From NCBI GenBank assembly GCA_035443945.1, contig DAOMNQ010000001.1:1-64000 (forward strand): a stretch of 64,000 bases of DNA. Reading direction: 5' to 3'. Below are positions 6,969-15,958 of the stretch, piece by piece. A model generated the notes under the pieces. The model did not search any database and was not told the DNA's origin. It was given only the letters and a program-made list of their open reading frames with translations. The stretch is from CAADGN01 sp035443945 (GTDB lineage Bacteria > Planctomycetota > Phycisphaerae > Phycisphaerales > UBA1924). Every line of letters begins with the position of its first letter. Positions within the stretch are counted from its first letter, which is position 1. Both the position numbers and the translations under genes were made by a program.

Positions 6969-7928
6969 CTACCAGAACTTCCAGGGGCGCGGATCGTCCA
7001 GGGCCGTTCGAGGCACGAGGCGTTCGCGGATCAGAGCCGTCAGTGTGCCGACGCCCTCGGCACGCGGGGCGCATACGACGGCATCGGCGGGCCATGCCGG
7101 CAGGCCGAGGTCGGCGCGGAGGGCCACACGCAGCACGCTCGCGGTCGGAGGCAGGCCGAGCACGGGCGGAGAGGTGCGGGCATCGGCGCAGAGCAGCACG
7201 AGGTCGGCGGCGCGGACGAGCGCGAGCGCGATCTCGACCGCTTCGCGTTCCGCCCGGCTGTCCGTCTCGCGCAGGCCGGGGCAGTCGGCGTAGCGGACGA
7301 CCAGCCCGGCCAGGTCCAGCAGCGCGCCGACGTGGTCGCGCGTCGTTCCCGGCTCGTCCGCCACCAGCGCAATCGACCGCCCCGCGAGCGCATTGAGGAG
7401 CGTGGACTTGCCGACGTTCGCGGGGCCGATCGCCGCCACGAGGGGGGGGGCAAGCAGCCGCCGCAGGGTTGTGCTGTGCGCTTCGTCGGGGGCGGGGTGG
7501 TCGGCGGGCGGGTCGGGCGTGCCTGATTCCGCCCAGCGGCGCGGCTGGTCCGCGAGCAGGTCGATCGCGAGCGGGCTGGCTGCGCGGGCGATCGCGTCCA
7601 GCATCCGCGCTTCGAGCGAGGTCGCCGCTTCGGGGTACCCCGCCACTCCGTGGCGGTCCTCCGGAACGCCAGATCTCGTCAGCGCCTCGCCGATCTCCCG
7701 CACGACGTGCGTTCCCGCGTGGGGCATGAGTTGCAGGGTGTTGATTCCCGGGCGGGCGGCGAGGCCCCGATCGATGCCGAAGAAGTCGCGCAGCCCGAAC
7801 CGCCCCACCGCCACGGGCGCGATGCCGGTCGCTTCGAAGAAACTCTCGGCATCGCCCTCGATCTGGATGATGGCGATCGCCCCCGGCCCGCCCGGCGTCA
7901 GGAGGCTCCACGACGCCGGCACGCTCAT
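6969..7928 (-). CDS. divergent, short MnmE-like GTPase
   Basis: 319 residues against about 450 for MnmE. The N-terminus (L-L-T-P-G-G-P-G-A-I-A-I-I-Q-I-E-G) resembles the MnmE tetrahydrofolate-binding domain. The G domain (about 165-290) has G1 G-P-A-N-V-G-K-S-T, the switch D-E-P-G-T-T-R-D-H-V and G3 D-C-P-G-L-R-E. The G4 motif N-K-x-D is not recognisable (V-A-L-R-A-D at the expected place), and the C-terminal C-x-G-K, with the cysteine needed for tRNA modification, is absent (ends R-P-W-K-F-W). The helical domain is shortened and carries the 24-bp hairpin repeat (residues about 92-98). The start overlaps the coaX stop (ATGA). MnmE works with MnmG, present at 24.2 kb. Confidence 0.75.
   Translation of the reverse strand: MSVPASWSLLTPGGPGAIAIIQIEGDAESFFEATGIAPVAVGRFGLRDFFGIDRGLAARPGINTLQLMPHAGTHVVREIGEALTRSGVPEDRHGVAGYPEAATSLEARMLDAIARAASPLAIDLLADQPRRWAESGTPDPPADHPAPDEAHSTTLRRLLAPPLVAAIGPANVGKSTLLNALAGRSIALVADEPGTTRDHVGALLDLAGLVVRYADCPGLRETDSRAEREAVEIALALVRAADLVLLCADARTSPPVLGLPPTASVLRVALRADLGLPAWPADAVVCAPRAEGVGTLTALIRERLVPRTALDDPRPWKFW
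7633..7656. repeat. 24-bp hairpin repeat, copy 2 (inside mnmE-like gene)
   Basis: Identical over 24 bases to 236-259, with the palindromic core CCGCCAC-TCC-GTGGCGG. Read on the minus strand it encodes part of R-H-G-V-A-G-Y-P, which has no counterpart in ordinary MnmE. Confidence 0.8.
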
Positions 7929-8722
7929 GCGTCCTCCGCATCCCCCGCGGCCATGGCGGCCTCGACCGCGGCCTGAATGCCTATGAGTTGCAGGTCGGGC
8001 ACGATGTCGTCCACGAGGCCGTCGCCCTCGAAGAGCGTGGCGGTGTCGCCACCGGTGGCGATTACCTGCGGGTACGCCCCGTAGACCTCGGCGTATCGCT
8101 CGACGAGCAGGCGCACCATGCCCTGCGCCGCCGCCCGCACGCCGAGGATCATCGCGTGGCGGGTGTCCTTGCCGATCGGCCCGCGAGCGGGGTCGGGCGG
8201 CTCGTGGCGCAGGGCGGGAAGCGCGGCGGCCGTGCGGTGCATGGCGTCGAGCATGGCGTTCAGGCCCGGAGCGATCGCGCCGCCGTGGTAGACGCCGTCG
8301 CCGTCGATGAAGTCGACGGTGATGGCCGTGCCGGCGTCCACGATCACACATGCCTGGCGCGCGCGCGCAAACGCGCCGATGGCGTTGAGCGCGCGGTCCT
8401 GCCCGAGTGTCGAGGCGTCGTCGAGCGAGTGCGTCAGGTCGAGCGGCAGTTCCTGACCGACACGCTCGACACGCACGCCCAGCCGGCCGCGAAGGGCGTC
8501 TGTGAGCGGCGCGGCGAACGGCTCGTTCACGGATGCCACCGCCACGACCTCCGCCCCCTCCGCGTCCGAGGCGATCCGCCCCGCGAGCGCGGCGGGGTCG
8601 GCGTTGACCTCCGCGTGCGACCTGAGCAACTCCCGCCCACGGAAGGTGGCCCAGCGGGTTCTGGTGTTCCCCACGGCCAGGGCGAGAATCGGAAGGTTGC
8701 TCGAAAGACCCGGCTCGTGCAT
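7925..8722 (-). CDS. coaX: type III pantothenate kinase
   Basis: 265 residues, normal for CoaX. It phosphorylates pantothenate in the first step of coenzyme A synthesis. Visible motifs are the phosphate-binding A-V-G-N-T-R-T-R-W near the N-terminus, the central D-A-G-T-A-I-T-V-D-F (near 132), G-G-A-I-A-P-G-L-N and T-G-G-D near the C-terminus, as in the ASKHA fold. TAGGCT (complement of 8729-8734) stands six bases before the ATG with no Shine-Dalgarno sequence. It heads the minus-strand run coaX, mnmE-like, TPR and pseudouridine synthase; coupling with the next gene is by a 4-base overlap. Confidence 0.95.
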   Translation of the reverse strand: MHEPGLSSNLPILALAVGNTRTRWATFRGRELLRSHAEVNADPAALAGRIASDAEGAEVVAVASVNEPFAAPLTDALRGRLGVRVERVGQELPLDLTHSLDDASTLGQDRALNAIGAFARARQACVIVDAGTAITVDFIDGDGVYHGGAIAPGLNAMLDAMHRTAAALPALRHEPPDPARGPIGKDTRHAMILGVRAAAQGMVRLLVERYAEVYGAYPQVIATGGDTATLFEGDGLVDDIVPDLQLIGIQAAVEAAMAAGDAEDA

Positions 8723-8777
8723 CCGGCCAGCCTATGCGCTCCACGAACGGGGGGCTTCCCGGGTACAGTCTCCGCCG

Positions 8778-9773
8778 ATGGTCGGCTGTGCCGTGGACAC
8801 TTCGGTCGAGCGGGTCCAGATGGGGGATATGCGGTTCCCTCTGGGCGTCTATCCCGTGGAGCCGATGCAGCCGGTGCAGGGGTACACCCTGACGTTCGAG
8901 CCTGCGGACGGCGATGACGATGATGGCGACTGGGAGGAATGGCCCGATCGCTACGTCTTCGACGCGGTGATCTCGGCGGAGCGGGTCGAGCCGCTGTGCC
9001 GGATGCTGTTCTCGCTGATGCCGGGGCGGGTGTTCCCGATCCTGGACGTGATCGGGCGTGACGCGTACCGCGAGATCGATCCGTTCGTGGCGTACGAGCC
9101 GATCGCCCTGGACCGGTTCCTCGACGCCGTGCGGGCGTTCCGCGGGTTCTTCTTCGAAGACGGCATGTGCGGCTTCGGGGCGATGAGCCAGGAGCCGTTC
9201 TTCTACGTCTTTGTGGATGAGCACAAGATCGTGACGATCCGGGGGCAGGCCGACCTGAAGGAGCGGATCGAGGGCGTCCTGCACGCCTTCGATCTCGCCG
9301 TCTGCGAGGAGCCGGCGGGGGCGGACGCGGCCGTTCACGAGCATCGGAGTGTCGTCATAGCCCCGGAGGACCGCCCGGAACTGCTGAGTTTCGACGAGAT
9401 CGTCGAGCGGCTGCGGCACGATTGGCGGCTCGTCCTCAACATCGACCCCGACACCAACGTGGACGACGACGGGCGAGACCTCGGGGTGACGGCCTGGCGC
9501 TGCATCGCGGTTGCGCGGTTCGAGGGGGACGAGCCTCCGATGTACGCCGAAATCCTGCTGCGGGCGGGGTCGCTGAACGACGCCGAGGACCTTGCGCAGG
9601 AAGCGACGGACGATCTGATCGATGCGTTGGAGGGGCCGGACTGCACCGAAGCGGAACTGGTGGCGACCGACCGGATCCGCCCCGAGACTCTCAAGGCTCT
9701 GGCCAAGCAGGCGGGCGCGAAGTTGAAGGGTCAGATGACCCGGGTGGGGCTGGTGTCCGCCCGCTTCTTGTAG
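8778..9773 (+). CDS. conserved acidic protein of unknown function
   Basis: 331 residues if started at the ATG 8778; alternatives are 8820 and 8829. It has no signal peptide or membrane segment. The protein is rich in Asp/Glu (D-G-D-D-D-D-G-D-W-E-E-W) with two similar-sized halves joined near residue 195. I recognise no catalytic motif. TACAGT (8764-8769) ends eight bases before the first ATG, which supports that start and a leaderless message. It is followed by a T-rich stretch with no hairpin next to it. Confidence 0.7.
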   Translation: MVGCAVDTSVERVQMGDMRFPLGVYPVEPMQPVQGYTLTFEPADGDDDDGDWEEWPDRYVFDAVISAERVEPLCRMLFSLMPGRVFPILDVIGRDAYREIDPFVAYEPIALDRFLDAVRAFRGFFFEDGMCGFGAMSQEPFFYVFVDEHKIVTIRGQADLKERIEGVLHAFDLAVCEEPAGADAAVHEHRSVVIAPEDRPELLSFDEIVERLRHDWRLVLNIDPDTNVDDDGRDLGVTAWRCIAVARFEGDEPPMYAEILLRAGSLNDAEDLAQEATDDLIDALEGPDCTEAELVATDRIRPETLKALAKQAGAKLKGQMTRVGLVSARFL

Positions 9774-10117
9774 AATGTTTGTATTTTGTGTGGTGTTTGT
9801 GTGCGCTTGACTTCGATGGGACCGAGAAGTCGGGAACTCGGAAGGCCGGTGCGGTGAATAGACGGACGGCCGCGAGGGCGTCGTTCCGGCGAGTTGTCCG
9901 CGATGGGGAGTTGCGTTTCGCCGATCGGTTCTCTATGTTGTTGGCCCGTAGGCAGGGACTAACCTGCGGGCCGGCCCGGCGACGGGCCTGACGAACGCGG
10001 CGGGCAGGGCGGCGAAGCGCCCTCCCCCACCCACCTGCAAGAACACGCGACCCGGCGCGGGTCGGACGGGATGCGCCACGACGGCCGCCCGACGCACAGC
10101 CTGTCGGAGAACTGCTC
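9774..10117. other. intergenic region with a hairpin upstream of the secretin gene
   Basis: 344 bases without a convincing gene. It begins with a T/G-rich run (9777-9802). GGCCCGTAGG (9943-9952) can pair with CCTGCGGGCC (9963-9972) in a 10-bp stem with one G-U pair and a 10-base loop. No Shine-Dalgarno sequence stands before the secretin ATG, and no clear -35/-10 pair was found. Confidence 0.5.
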
Positions 10118-13100
10118 ATGCTGTCGAACAAGCCACGCTCGGTTCGTTCCCTCCTTGCGGCTGCGGCGGCCTTCGCGGGCGCGCCGTGCTTCATCGCCAT
10201 GCCGGTCTTCGCGCAGGCCTCGGCCCCCGCGGTCGCTGCCCAGAGCGCGAGCGACGTGCTCGAGCGCGTCGACGAACTGCTCAAGTCCGGCAAGCCGGTC
10301 TACGCGAGGCACCTGCTCGAAACGCTGCACGAGCGCGACGGCGGGCGTTCGCTGACCGACACCGAGCGGGCGCGGTTGATCACGCTGCTCACGTCGTCGA
10401 GCCGCATGATCCGCGCGACCGGCGAGGTCGAACTCAGCCTGCAGAAGGCGGAACTCGCCATCGACACGGGCGACCTTCGCGTCGCTGATCGGCACCTCGA
10501 CGCGATCGAGCGCTCGTCGGCGGCGGAGCCTTCGGACACGGCACGCGCGAGCGAGTTGCGCGCGAAACTGGACGCCCGCCGCGATGCTCTCGCCCCGCTG
10601 ATGGCCGGGCGCGCCGTCGAGGCGGAGCGGGCGTTCGAGGCCGGCGACTTCGCGCAGGCGAAGGCGATCCTCACCGAGATCGACCGCTCCGGCGTGGACC
10701 TTGACGAGGCTTCGGCCTTGAAGGTTGCGTCGTACCGCGACCGGCTGTTCGACATGGAGACCGTCTCGCCGCGCCTGATCGACGGCGGGGCGGTGGCGGC
10801 GGGAGCGATGCAGCCGGGCGTCGTCCGCCGGCAGGACAACGGGACGCAGCCCGCGTCGCAGGGCGAGATGCAGGAGGTCCAGCCCGCCTCGCAGCCCGCG
10901 GCCCAGCCCGCGGCCCAGGAAGAGTCTCAGCCGGCGGCGCAGCCCGAGCCGATGCCGAGCCAGGACGACCTGATCGAACGGGCGTTGCGCTACGAGGCCC
11001 AGAGCGAGTTGGCGCAGGCCGACCGCGCCTTCGACGAGCGGCGTCTGAATGAGGCGCTCTCGCGCTACGACCGGCTGCTGAGGCAACTCCGCCGCCACCT
11101 GACACCCGAGCAGGCGGCCCACGCCGAGAGCCGCCTCGCCGAGACGCAGATCCTGCTTCGCGGCCAGCCCGGTGGCGTGCTGATCGACGACACGATCGAG
11201 GGCCGGCAGATGGCCCTGGCGCAGAAGCGGGCCGAGTTCCGCAACGAGATCGACCAGGCGGAGCGGGCGCTGGCGAGCGGCGACACGCAGCGGGCGCGCG
11301 ACCTGGCCGCCAAGGCCCAACTCACGCTCAACACCGCGCGTCAGGTGATGAGCGACGCCGAGTTCGAGACGCTCAACAAGCAGGTCGCCGACCTGCGCGG
11401 GCGCATCGGCCGGACGGAGGAGCAACTCCGCATCACGGAGACGAGGGAGCGTGAGGATCGCCTCGCGCAGGAGGCCAGACGCCAGTCGTCCCAGATGCAG
11501 CAGGACCGCGAGCGGAAGATCGTCGAGGCGCTGGACCGGGTGCGCGCCCTGCAGGCCGAACTGAAGTACATCGAGGCGCTCCAGATCGTCGAGGATCAGA
11601 TCCTCTTCCTGGACCCGATCAACCCCGCCGGTCTGCTGCTCAAGGACCTGCTGCGCGACGCGATCATCTACCGTCACATGAACCAGATGGCGCAGGACCG
11701 CAACTTCGGGTTCATGTACCAGGGCATGGAGAACGCCGAGGCCTCGATCCCGCCGCGCGGCATCATCAACTACCCGCCGGACTGGCCCGCGATCAGTTTC
11801 ATGCGTGGCCAGGGCATCGGCTACTCCGAGAGTGCCGAGGACCGTCGCGTGCTGGCGCTGATGGACCGCCAGCGGGTGCCCGTGACCTTCCAGAACAACA
11901 CGCTCGCGGACGTCTTCGCGTTCATCGAGCAGGTCGCGCAGGTGGACATCGACGTGGACTGGGACTCGCTGGAGGAGATCGGCGTCGAGCCTTCCACGAC
12001 GGTTTCGCTCAATCTGCGCAACGTCCCTCTCAAGTCCGTCATGGACCGGGTGCTCGACAAGGTCAGTTACAGCCCCATCACCCGGGCGGGCTGGGCCGTC
12101 AACGACGGGACCATCCAGGTGGCGACCGAGGAGAAACTCCGCCGGCACACGATCATCGAGATCTACGACATCCGCGACCTGGTCTTCGAGGTGCCCAACT
12201 ACGACGAGGCCCCCGAGATCGACCTGCAGTCCGTGCTCCAGGGCGGCGGGGGCGGCGGCGGCGGCGGCCGAAGCCCGTTCCGCGACAACCAGCAGCAGGA
12301 CATCGAGCGCGAACCGCTCCAGGACCGCATCGACCGCATCAAGGACATCATCACCCGCAACGTGGACGAGGAGAGTTGGCCCGAGGGCGGCGGAACCACG
12401 GGCTTCATCCAGGAACTCGGCGGCAGCCTCATCATCCGCAACACGCCCAAGAACCACCGCGAGATCCGCGGCCTGCTCAGCAAACTGCGCGAGGTCCGCG
12501 CGATGCAGATCAACGTCGAGACCCGGTTCCTGCTCGTGAGCCAGGACTTTTTCGAGCAGATCGGGTTCGACCTCGACGTCTATTTCAACGCCAACAACAA
12601 CCAGTTCCGGGCCGCGGGGGCGAACGACCCGACCCTTCGCCCCAGCGATTTCTTCGAGTTCCCCGGCGGCGTGCGCGGCAGCGTGACCGGCCAGGTCGCG
12701 CCGACAGGTCCCGTCACCGGCGGCGCGGACGGCACCCAGATCACACAGGGCGTCGTCCGCCCGCGCCCGTGGTCGCCCATCGGGTTCCCGCAAAACTCCT
12801 TCGGCCTCGCCAGCACGCTCATGCCGCAGGAGGGCATCGCGGGTGCGGTCCTCGGTTCCGCGCCCGCGCTGGGCATCGCCGGGCAGTTCCTCGACGACAT
12901 CCAGGTGGACTTCCTCGTGCAGGCGACGCAGGCGGATCGCCGGTCGATCTCGCTGACGGCTCCGCGCCTCACCTTCACCAACGGCCAGACCGCGAACATC
13001 TACGTTGTGACGCAGCAGTCGTTCATCTCCGACCTGCAGCCGGTCGTCAGCGACTCGGCGGTCGGGTTCGACCCCGACCTGGACGTCGTGGCTGAGGGCG

Positions 13101-13549
13101 TGGTCATGCTCGTCGAGGGCACGATCTCGGCCGACCGCCGATACGTCACGCTGAACGTGGACACCGCGACCTCTCAGATCGTTGACATGGCCAGCGAGCC
13201 GGTCGTCGCGGTCGCGGGCGGGCAGTTGGTCAGTTCGCAGATCGCGCAGTCGGCCATCCAGTTGCCGATCGTCACGGTCACCCGCGTCCAGACGACCGTG
13301 ACCGTGCCGGATCAGGGCACGGTGCTGCTGGGCGGGCAGCGGCTGGTGAACGAGACCGAAGTCGAGACCGGCGTCCCCGTCCTCAGCAAGATCCCGATCC
13401 TCAACCGGTTCTTCTCGAACCGCATCGAGGCTCGCGAGGAACAGACCCTGATGATCCTGATCAAGCCCACCGTGCTGATCCAGCCGGAGCAGGAGGAGCG
13501 GGCCTTCCCGGGACTGGGCGAGTCGCTCGGGGTCAACTTCGGCGGCTGA
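10118..13549 (+). CDS. secretin (GspD/PilQ type) with long N-terminal helical region
   Basis: 1143 residues, longer than usual. A signal peptide ends at about residue 33 (A-M-P-V-F-A-Q-A). Residues 45-240 and 285-550 are helical and repeat-like, joined by a Gln/Pro/Ala-rich linker (about 240-285). An STN-type domain starts near 588 (V-P-V-T-F-Q-N-N-T-L-A-D-V-F) and the C-terminal secretin domain lies at about 905-1120, with V-P-D-Q-G-T-V-L-L-G-G and G-V-P-V-L-S-K-I-P-I-L-N-R-F-F. Secretins form outer-membrane gates for type II secretion or pili. A glycine run with arginine lies near residue 710. The matching ATPase may be the FHA-GspE protein at 2.7 kb. Confidence 0.93.
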   Translation: MLSNKPRSVRSLLAAAAAFAGAPCFIAMPVFAQASAPAVAAQSASDVLERVDELLKSGKPVYARHLLETLHERDGGRSLTDTERARLITLLTSSSRMIRATGEVELSLQKAELAIDTGDLRVADRHLDAIERSSAAEPSDTARASELRAKLDARRDALAPLMAGRAVEAERAFEAGDFAQAKAILTEIDRSGVDLDEASALKVASYRDRLFDMETVSPRLIDGGAVAAGAMQPGVVRRQDNGTQPASQGEMQEVQPASQPAAQPAAQEESQPAAQPEPMPSQDDLIERALRYEAQSELAQADRAFDERRLNEALSRYDRLLRQLRRHLTPEQAAHAESRLAETQILLRGQPGGVLIDDTIEGRQMALAQKRAEFRNEIDQAERALASGDTQRARDLAAKAQLTLNTARQVMSDAEFETLNKQVADLRGRIGRTEEQLRITETREREDRLAQEARRQSSQMQQDRERKIVEALDRVRALQAELKYIEALQIVEDQILFLDPINPAGLLLKDLLRDAIIYRHMNQMAQDRNFGFMYQGMENAEASIPPRGIINYPPDWPAISFMRGQGIGYSESAEDRRVLALMDRQRVPVTFQNNTLADVFAFIEQVAQVDIDVDWDSLEEIGVEPSTTVSLNLRNVPLKSVMDRVLDKVSYSPITRAGWAVNDGTIQVATEEKLRRHTIIEIYDIRDLVFEVPNYDEAPEIDLQSVLQGGGGGGGGGRSPFRDNQQQDIEREPLQDRIDRIKDIITRNVDEESWPEGGGTTGFIQELGGSLIIRNTPKNHREIRGLLSKLREVRAMQINVETRFLLVSQDFFEQIGFDLDVYFNANNNQFRAAGANDPTLRPSDFFEFPGGVRGSVTGQVAPTGPVTGGADGTQITQGVVRPRPWSPIGFPQNSFGLASTLMPQEGIAGAVLGSAPALGIAGQFLDDIQVDFLVQATQADRRSISLTAPRLTFTNGQTANIYVVTQQSFISDLQPVVSDSAVGFDPDLDVVAEGVVMLVEGTISADRRYVTLNVDTATSQIVDMASEPVVAVAGGQLVSSQIAQSAIQLPIVTVTRVQTTVTVPDQGTVLLGGQRLVNETEVETGVPVLSKIPILNRFFSNRIEAREEQTLMILIKPTVLIQPEQEERAFPGLGESLGVNFGG

Positions 13550-13670
13550 CGGCCGGAGTTTCGGGAGCGAGGGGGGCGAGCGTTCGCCGTTTCGCCTAGA
13601 CTGGCGCGTGGCGGGTGGCCGCGCCGTGCCATGGGTTGGCTCGCGCGGCGGTGCCGGCAGGAGATGCACG

Positions 13671-14027
13671 ATGGGCTCCGCGGATTCAAGGCTCCGCGTC
13701 CGCAGAACGGACGGCGTCACACAGGTCGAGTTCGTCGACCGCAACATCCTCGACGAGGCGAACATCCAATCGATCGGGGAGGAGATCGCCTCGATCATCG
13801 AGGCGGAGGAGAAGCCGAAACTGCTGATCAGTTTCGCCAACGTCGACCACCTCTCGTCGGCCGCGCTGGGAACGCTGATCACGATCAACAACAAGGTCCG
13901 AAGCCGCGACGGAGAACTGCGCCTCGCGGACATCGACCCTCAGATCTACGAGGTGTTCGTCATCACTCGGCTCAACAAGCTGTTCCAGATCATGGACTCG
14001 ACTGAAGAGGCGATGAGGAGCTTCTGA
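13671..14027 (+). CDS. STAS-domain anti-anti-sigma factor (SpoIIAA/RsbV type)
   Basis: 118 residues from the ATG at 13671, behind CAGGAG (13658-13663). It has the single STAS fold: V-T-Q-V-E-F-V-D-R-N-I-L-D, then L-L-I-S-F-A-N-V-D-H-L-S-S-A-A-L-G-T-L, where the serine after the conserved aspartate position (near residue 62) is the usual phosphorylation site. Such proteins capture an anti-sigma kinase when unphosphorylated. The next gene encodes such a kinase, so the pair is a partner-switching module. No sigma factor gene adjoins it. Confidence 0.9.
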   Translation: MGSADSRLRVRRTDGVTQVEFVDRNILDEANIQSIGEEIASIIEAEEKPKLLISFANVDHLSSAALGTLITINNKVRSRDGELRLADIDPQIYEVFVITRLNKLFQIMDSTEEAMRSF

Positions 14028-14107
14028 CCGCCCGGCCGGCCCCCGGGCCGTGCGGGTCGGAGACCCGTGGCCCGTGCTCGCCGCGCCGGCCGGCGCACGG
14101 CACGCCC

Positions 14108-14539
14108 ATGTCGCAGGACCAGCCCCACAGAACGACCTCAGCCACGATCGAACTGGTCAACGACCGGGACGCGATCGACTCGGTCGAGGACCGCATCGTC
14201 GAACTCGCCGAGGCGGCCGGATTCTCCAAGAGCGCCCGCTTCGCCCTCCGGCTCGCCATCGAAGAAGCCATCATCAACGCCTTCAAGCACGGGCACGCCG
14301 GCCTGCCCCCGGACACGCCGGTCACGGTCGAGTACGAGGTCGGGCGTTCGCGTGTCTTCGTCGCCGTCGAGGATCAGGGGCCGGGGTTCGTGCCCGAGGC
14401 GGTGCCGGACCCGACGCTCGACGAGAATCTGGAACTTCCCTCGGGACGCGGGCTTGTGCTCATCCGCGCGTACATGACGTCGGTCACGTACAACGACCGG
14501 GGGAACCGGGTCGAACTGGTTCTGGAGCGTCAGGCGTAG
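14108..14539 (+). CDS. anti-sigma factor serine kinase (SpoIIAB/RsbW type HATPase)
   Basis: 143 residues with a GHKL ATPase fold: N-box E-E-A-I-I-N-A-F-K-H-G (about 55-65), G1 E-D-Q-G-P-G-F (about 88-94) and G2 G-R-G-L-V-L-I. It would phosphorylate the STAS protein encoded 80 bases upstream and, in known systems, sequester a sigma factor or control another regulator. The close spacing and matching pair support a partner switch. The target is not in the neighbourhood; the sigma factor at 20.3 kb is of the primary type and not an obvious client. Confidence 0.9.
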   Translation: MSQDQPHRTTSATIELVNDRDAIDSVEDRIVELAEAAGFSKSARFALRLAIEEAIINAFKHGHAGLPPDTPVTVEYEVGRSRVFVAVEDQGPGFVPEAVPDPTLDENLELPSGRGLVLIRAYMTSVTYNDRGNRVELVLERQA

Positions 14540-14632
14540 GCGCGGCGCCCGCTTGTCCCCCCGGGGCGTCGGCCATATCATGGAATGATTCTAAAACGCA
14601 AAGCCGGCGATGCGCCGGATGGGGACACCGCC

Positions 14633-15868
14633 ATGCCGAAACTCCCGATCTACATGGACCACGCCGCCACGACGCCGTGCGACCCGCGGGTGGTCGAGGC
14701 GATGCTGCCGTACTTCACCGACAAGTTCGGCAACCCCGGCAGCCGCAACCACCGGTTCGGATGGGAGGCCGAGGAGGCCGTCGAGCGCGCCCGCGAGCAG
14801 GTGGCGTCGCTCCTCGGCGCGGACCGCAAGGAGATCATCTTCACGTCCGGCGCGACGGAGAGCAACAACCTGGCGATCAAGGGCGCGGCGAGCATGTACG
14901 CCAAGGCGCCGGCGGGCAGCGAGAAGCGCGGGCACATCGTCACCTGCCGCATCGAGCACAAGGCCGTGCTCGACCCCTGCAAGCGCCTCCAGAAGGAGGG
15001 CTTTGACGTCACGTTCCTCGACCCGCCCCGCGACGGCGTGATCACGCGGGAGATGGTCGAGGCCGCGCTGCGCGACGACACGATCCTCGTCACCCTCATG
15101 TGGGCGAACAACGAGATCGGAACGATCAACGAGGTTCCGGCGATCGGTGCGCTCTGCCACGAGCGTGAGATCGTCTTCCACACCGACGCGACGCAGTGGG
15201 CGGGCAAGATGCCGACGGACGTGGAGCGCGACGGCGTGGACCTGCTCTCGATGAGCGGGCACAAGATCTACGGGCCGAAGGGCGTAGGCGCGCTGTACGT
15301 TCGCCGCCGCCGGCCCCGAATCCGCCTCACCGCAATCCAGGAGGGCGGCGGGCAGGAGCGCGGGTTCCGCTCGGGCACGCTGAACGTGCCGGGGATCGTG
15401 GGCCTGGGCGCGGCCGCGGAGATCTGCCGCGCCGAGATGGACACCGAACGTGAGCGTCTGCTGCGGATGCGTCAGCGTCTGGAGAAGGGCATCACGACGC
15501 GGCTGGACGTGGTGCAGGTGAACGGGCACCCCGAGAAGCGCCTCCCCCACCTGGCCAACATCTCCTTCGGCTTCGTCGAAGGCGAGAGCCTGATGATGGC
15601 GTGCAAGGACGTGGCGATGAGCAGCGGGTCGGCCTGCACGTCGGCCTCGCTCGAGCCGAGTTACGTCCTCAAGGGCCTCGGCGTGGGCGACGACCTCGCC
15701 CACAGTTCGCTCCGCTTCAGCCTCGGGCGGTGGACGACGGACGAAGAGGTGGACTACGTGATCGACAACGTGGTGAGGGCGGTCGAGAAACTCCGCCTGC
15801 TCAGCCCGCTCTACGACATGCACAAGGAAGGCATCGACATCACGAAGATCGAGTGGCAGGCGCACTGA
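14633..15868 (+). CDS. iscS: cysteine desulfurase
   Basis: 411 residues from M-P-K-L-P-I-Y-M-D-H-A-A-T-T-P, the classic IscS/NifS start; the frame is open further up (14585), but homology favours 14633. It is PLP-dependent: the lysine lies in S-G-H-K-I-Y-G-P-K-G (near 210) and the mobile catalytic cysteine in S-S-G-S-A-C-T-S-A (near 335). It takes sulfur from cysteine and passes it to IscU. It is followed by iscU and iscA on the same strand, an iron-sulfur assembly group without iscR or chaperones here. An octamer array splits it from iscU. Confidence 0.96.
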   Translation: MPKLPIYMDHAATTPCDPRVVEAMLPYFTDKFGNPGSRNHRFGWEAEEAVERAREQVASLLGADRKEIIFTSGATESNNLAIKGAASMYAKAPAGSEKRGHIVTCRIEHKAVLDPCKRLQKEGFDVTFLDPPRDGVITREMVEAALRDDTILVTLMWANNEIGTINEVPAIGALCHEREIVFHTDATQWAGKMPTDVERDGVDLLSMSGHKIYGPKGVGALYVRRRRPRIRLTAIQEGGGQERGFRSGTLNVPGIVGLGAAAEICRAEMDTERERLLRMRQRLEKGITTRLDVVQVNGHPEKRLPHLANISFGFVEGESLMMACKDVAMSSGSACTSASLEPSYVLKGLGVGDDLAHSSLRFSLGRWTTDEEVDYVIDNVVRAVEKLRLLSPLYDMHKEGIDITKIEWQAH

Positions 15869-15872
15869 GGCC

Positions 15873-15928
15873 GAAGTGACGAAGTGACGAAGTGACGAAG
15901 TGACGAAGTGGCAGAGTGGCAGAGTAGA
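15873..15928. repeat. seven-unit octamer array between iscS and iscU
   Basis: Units are GAAGTGAC four times, then GAAGTGGC, AGAGTGGC, AGAGTAGA: 56 bases with an exact 8-base period. It starts four bases after the iscS stop and is the cleanest array of its family in the window. Confidence 0.95.
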
Positions 15929-15958
15929 ACGGCGGCAGATCCGGCCGCAAGGTGAACC

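Noticed and set aside
9959..13933. 1324-residue open frame opposite the secretin
   Set aside because: Antisense to a clear secretin; composition typical of third-position GC shadows.
15873..15928. CRISPR-like repeat array
   Set aside because: Units are only 8 bases and directly adjacent, without spacers; no cas genes.
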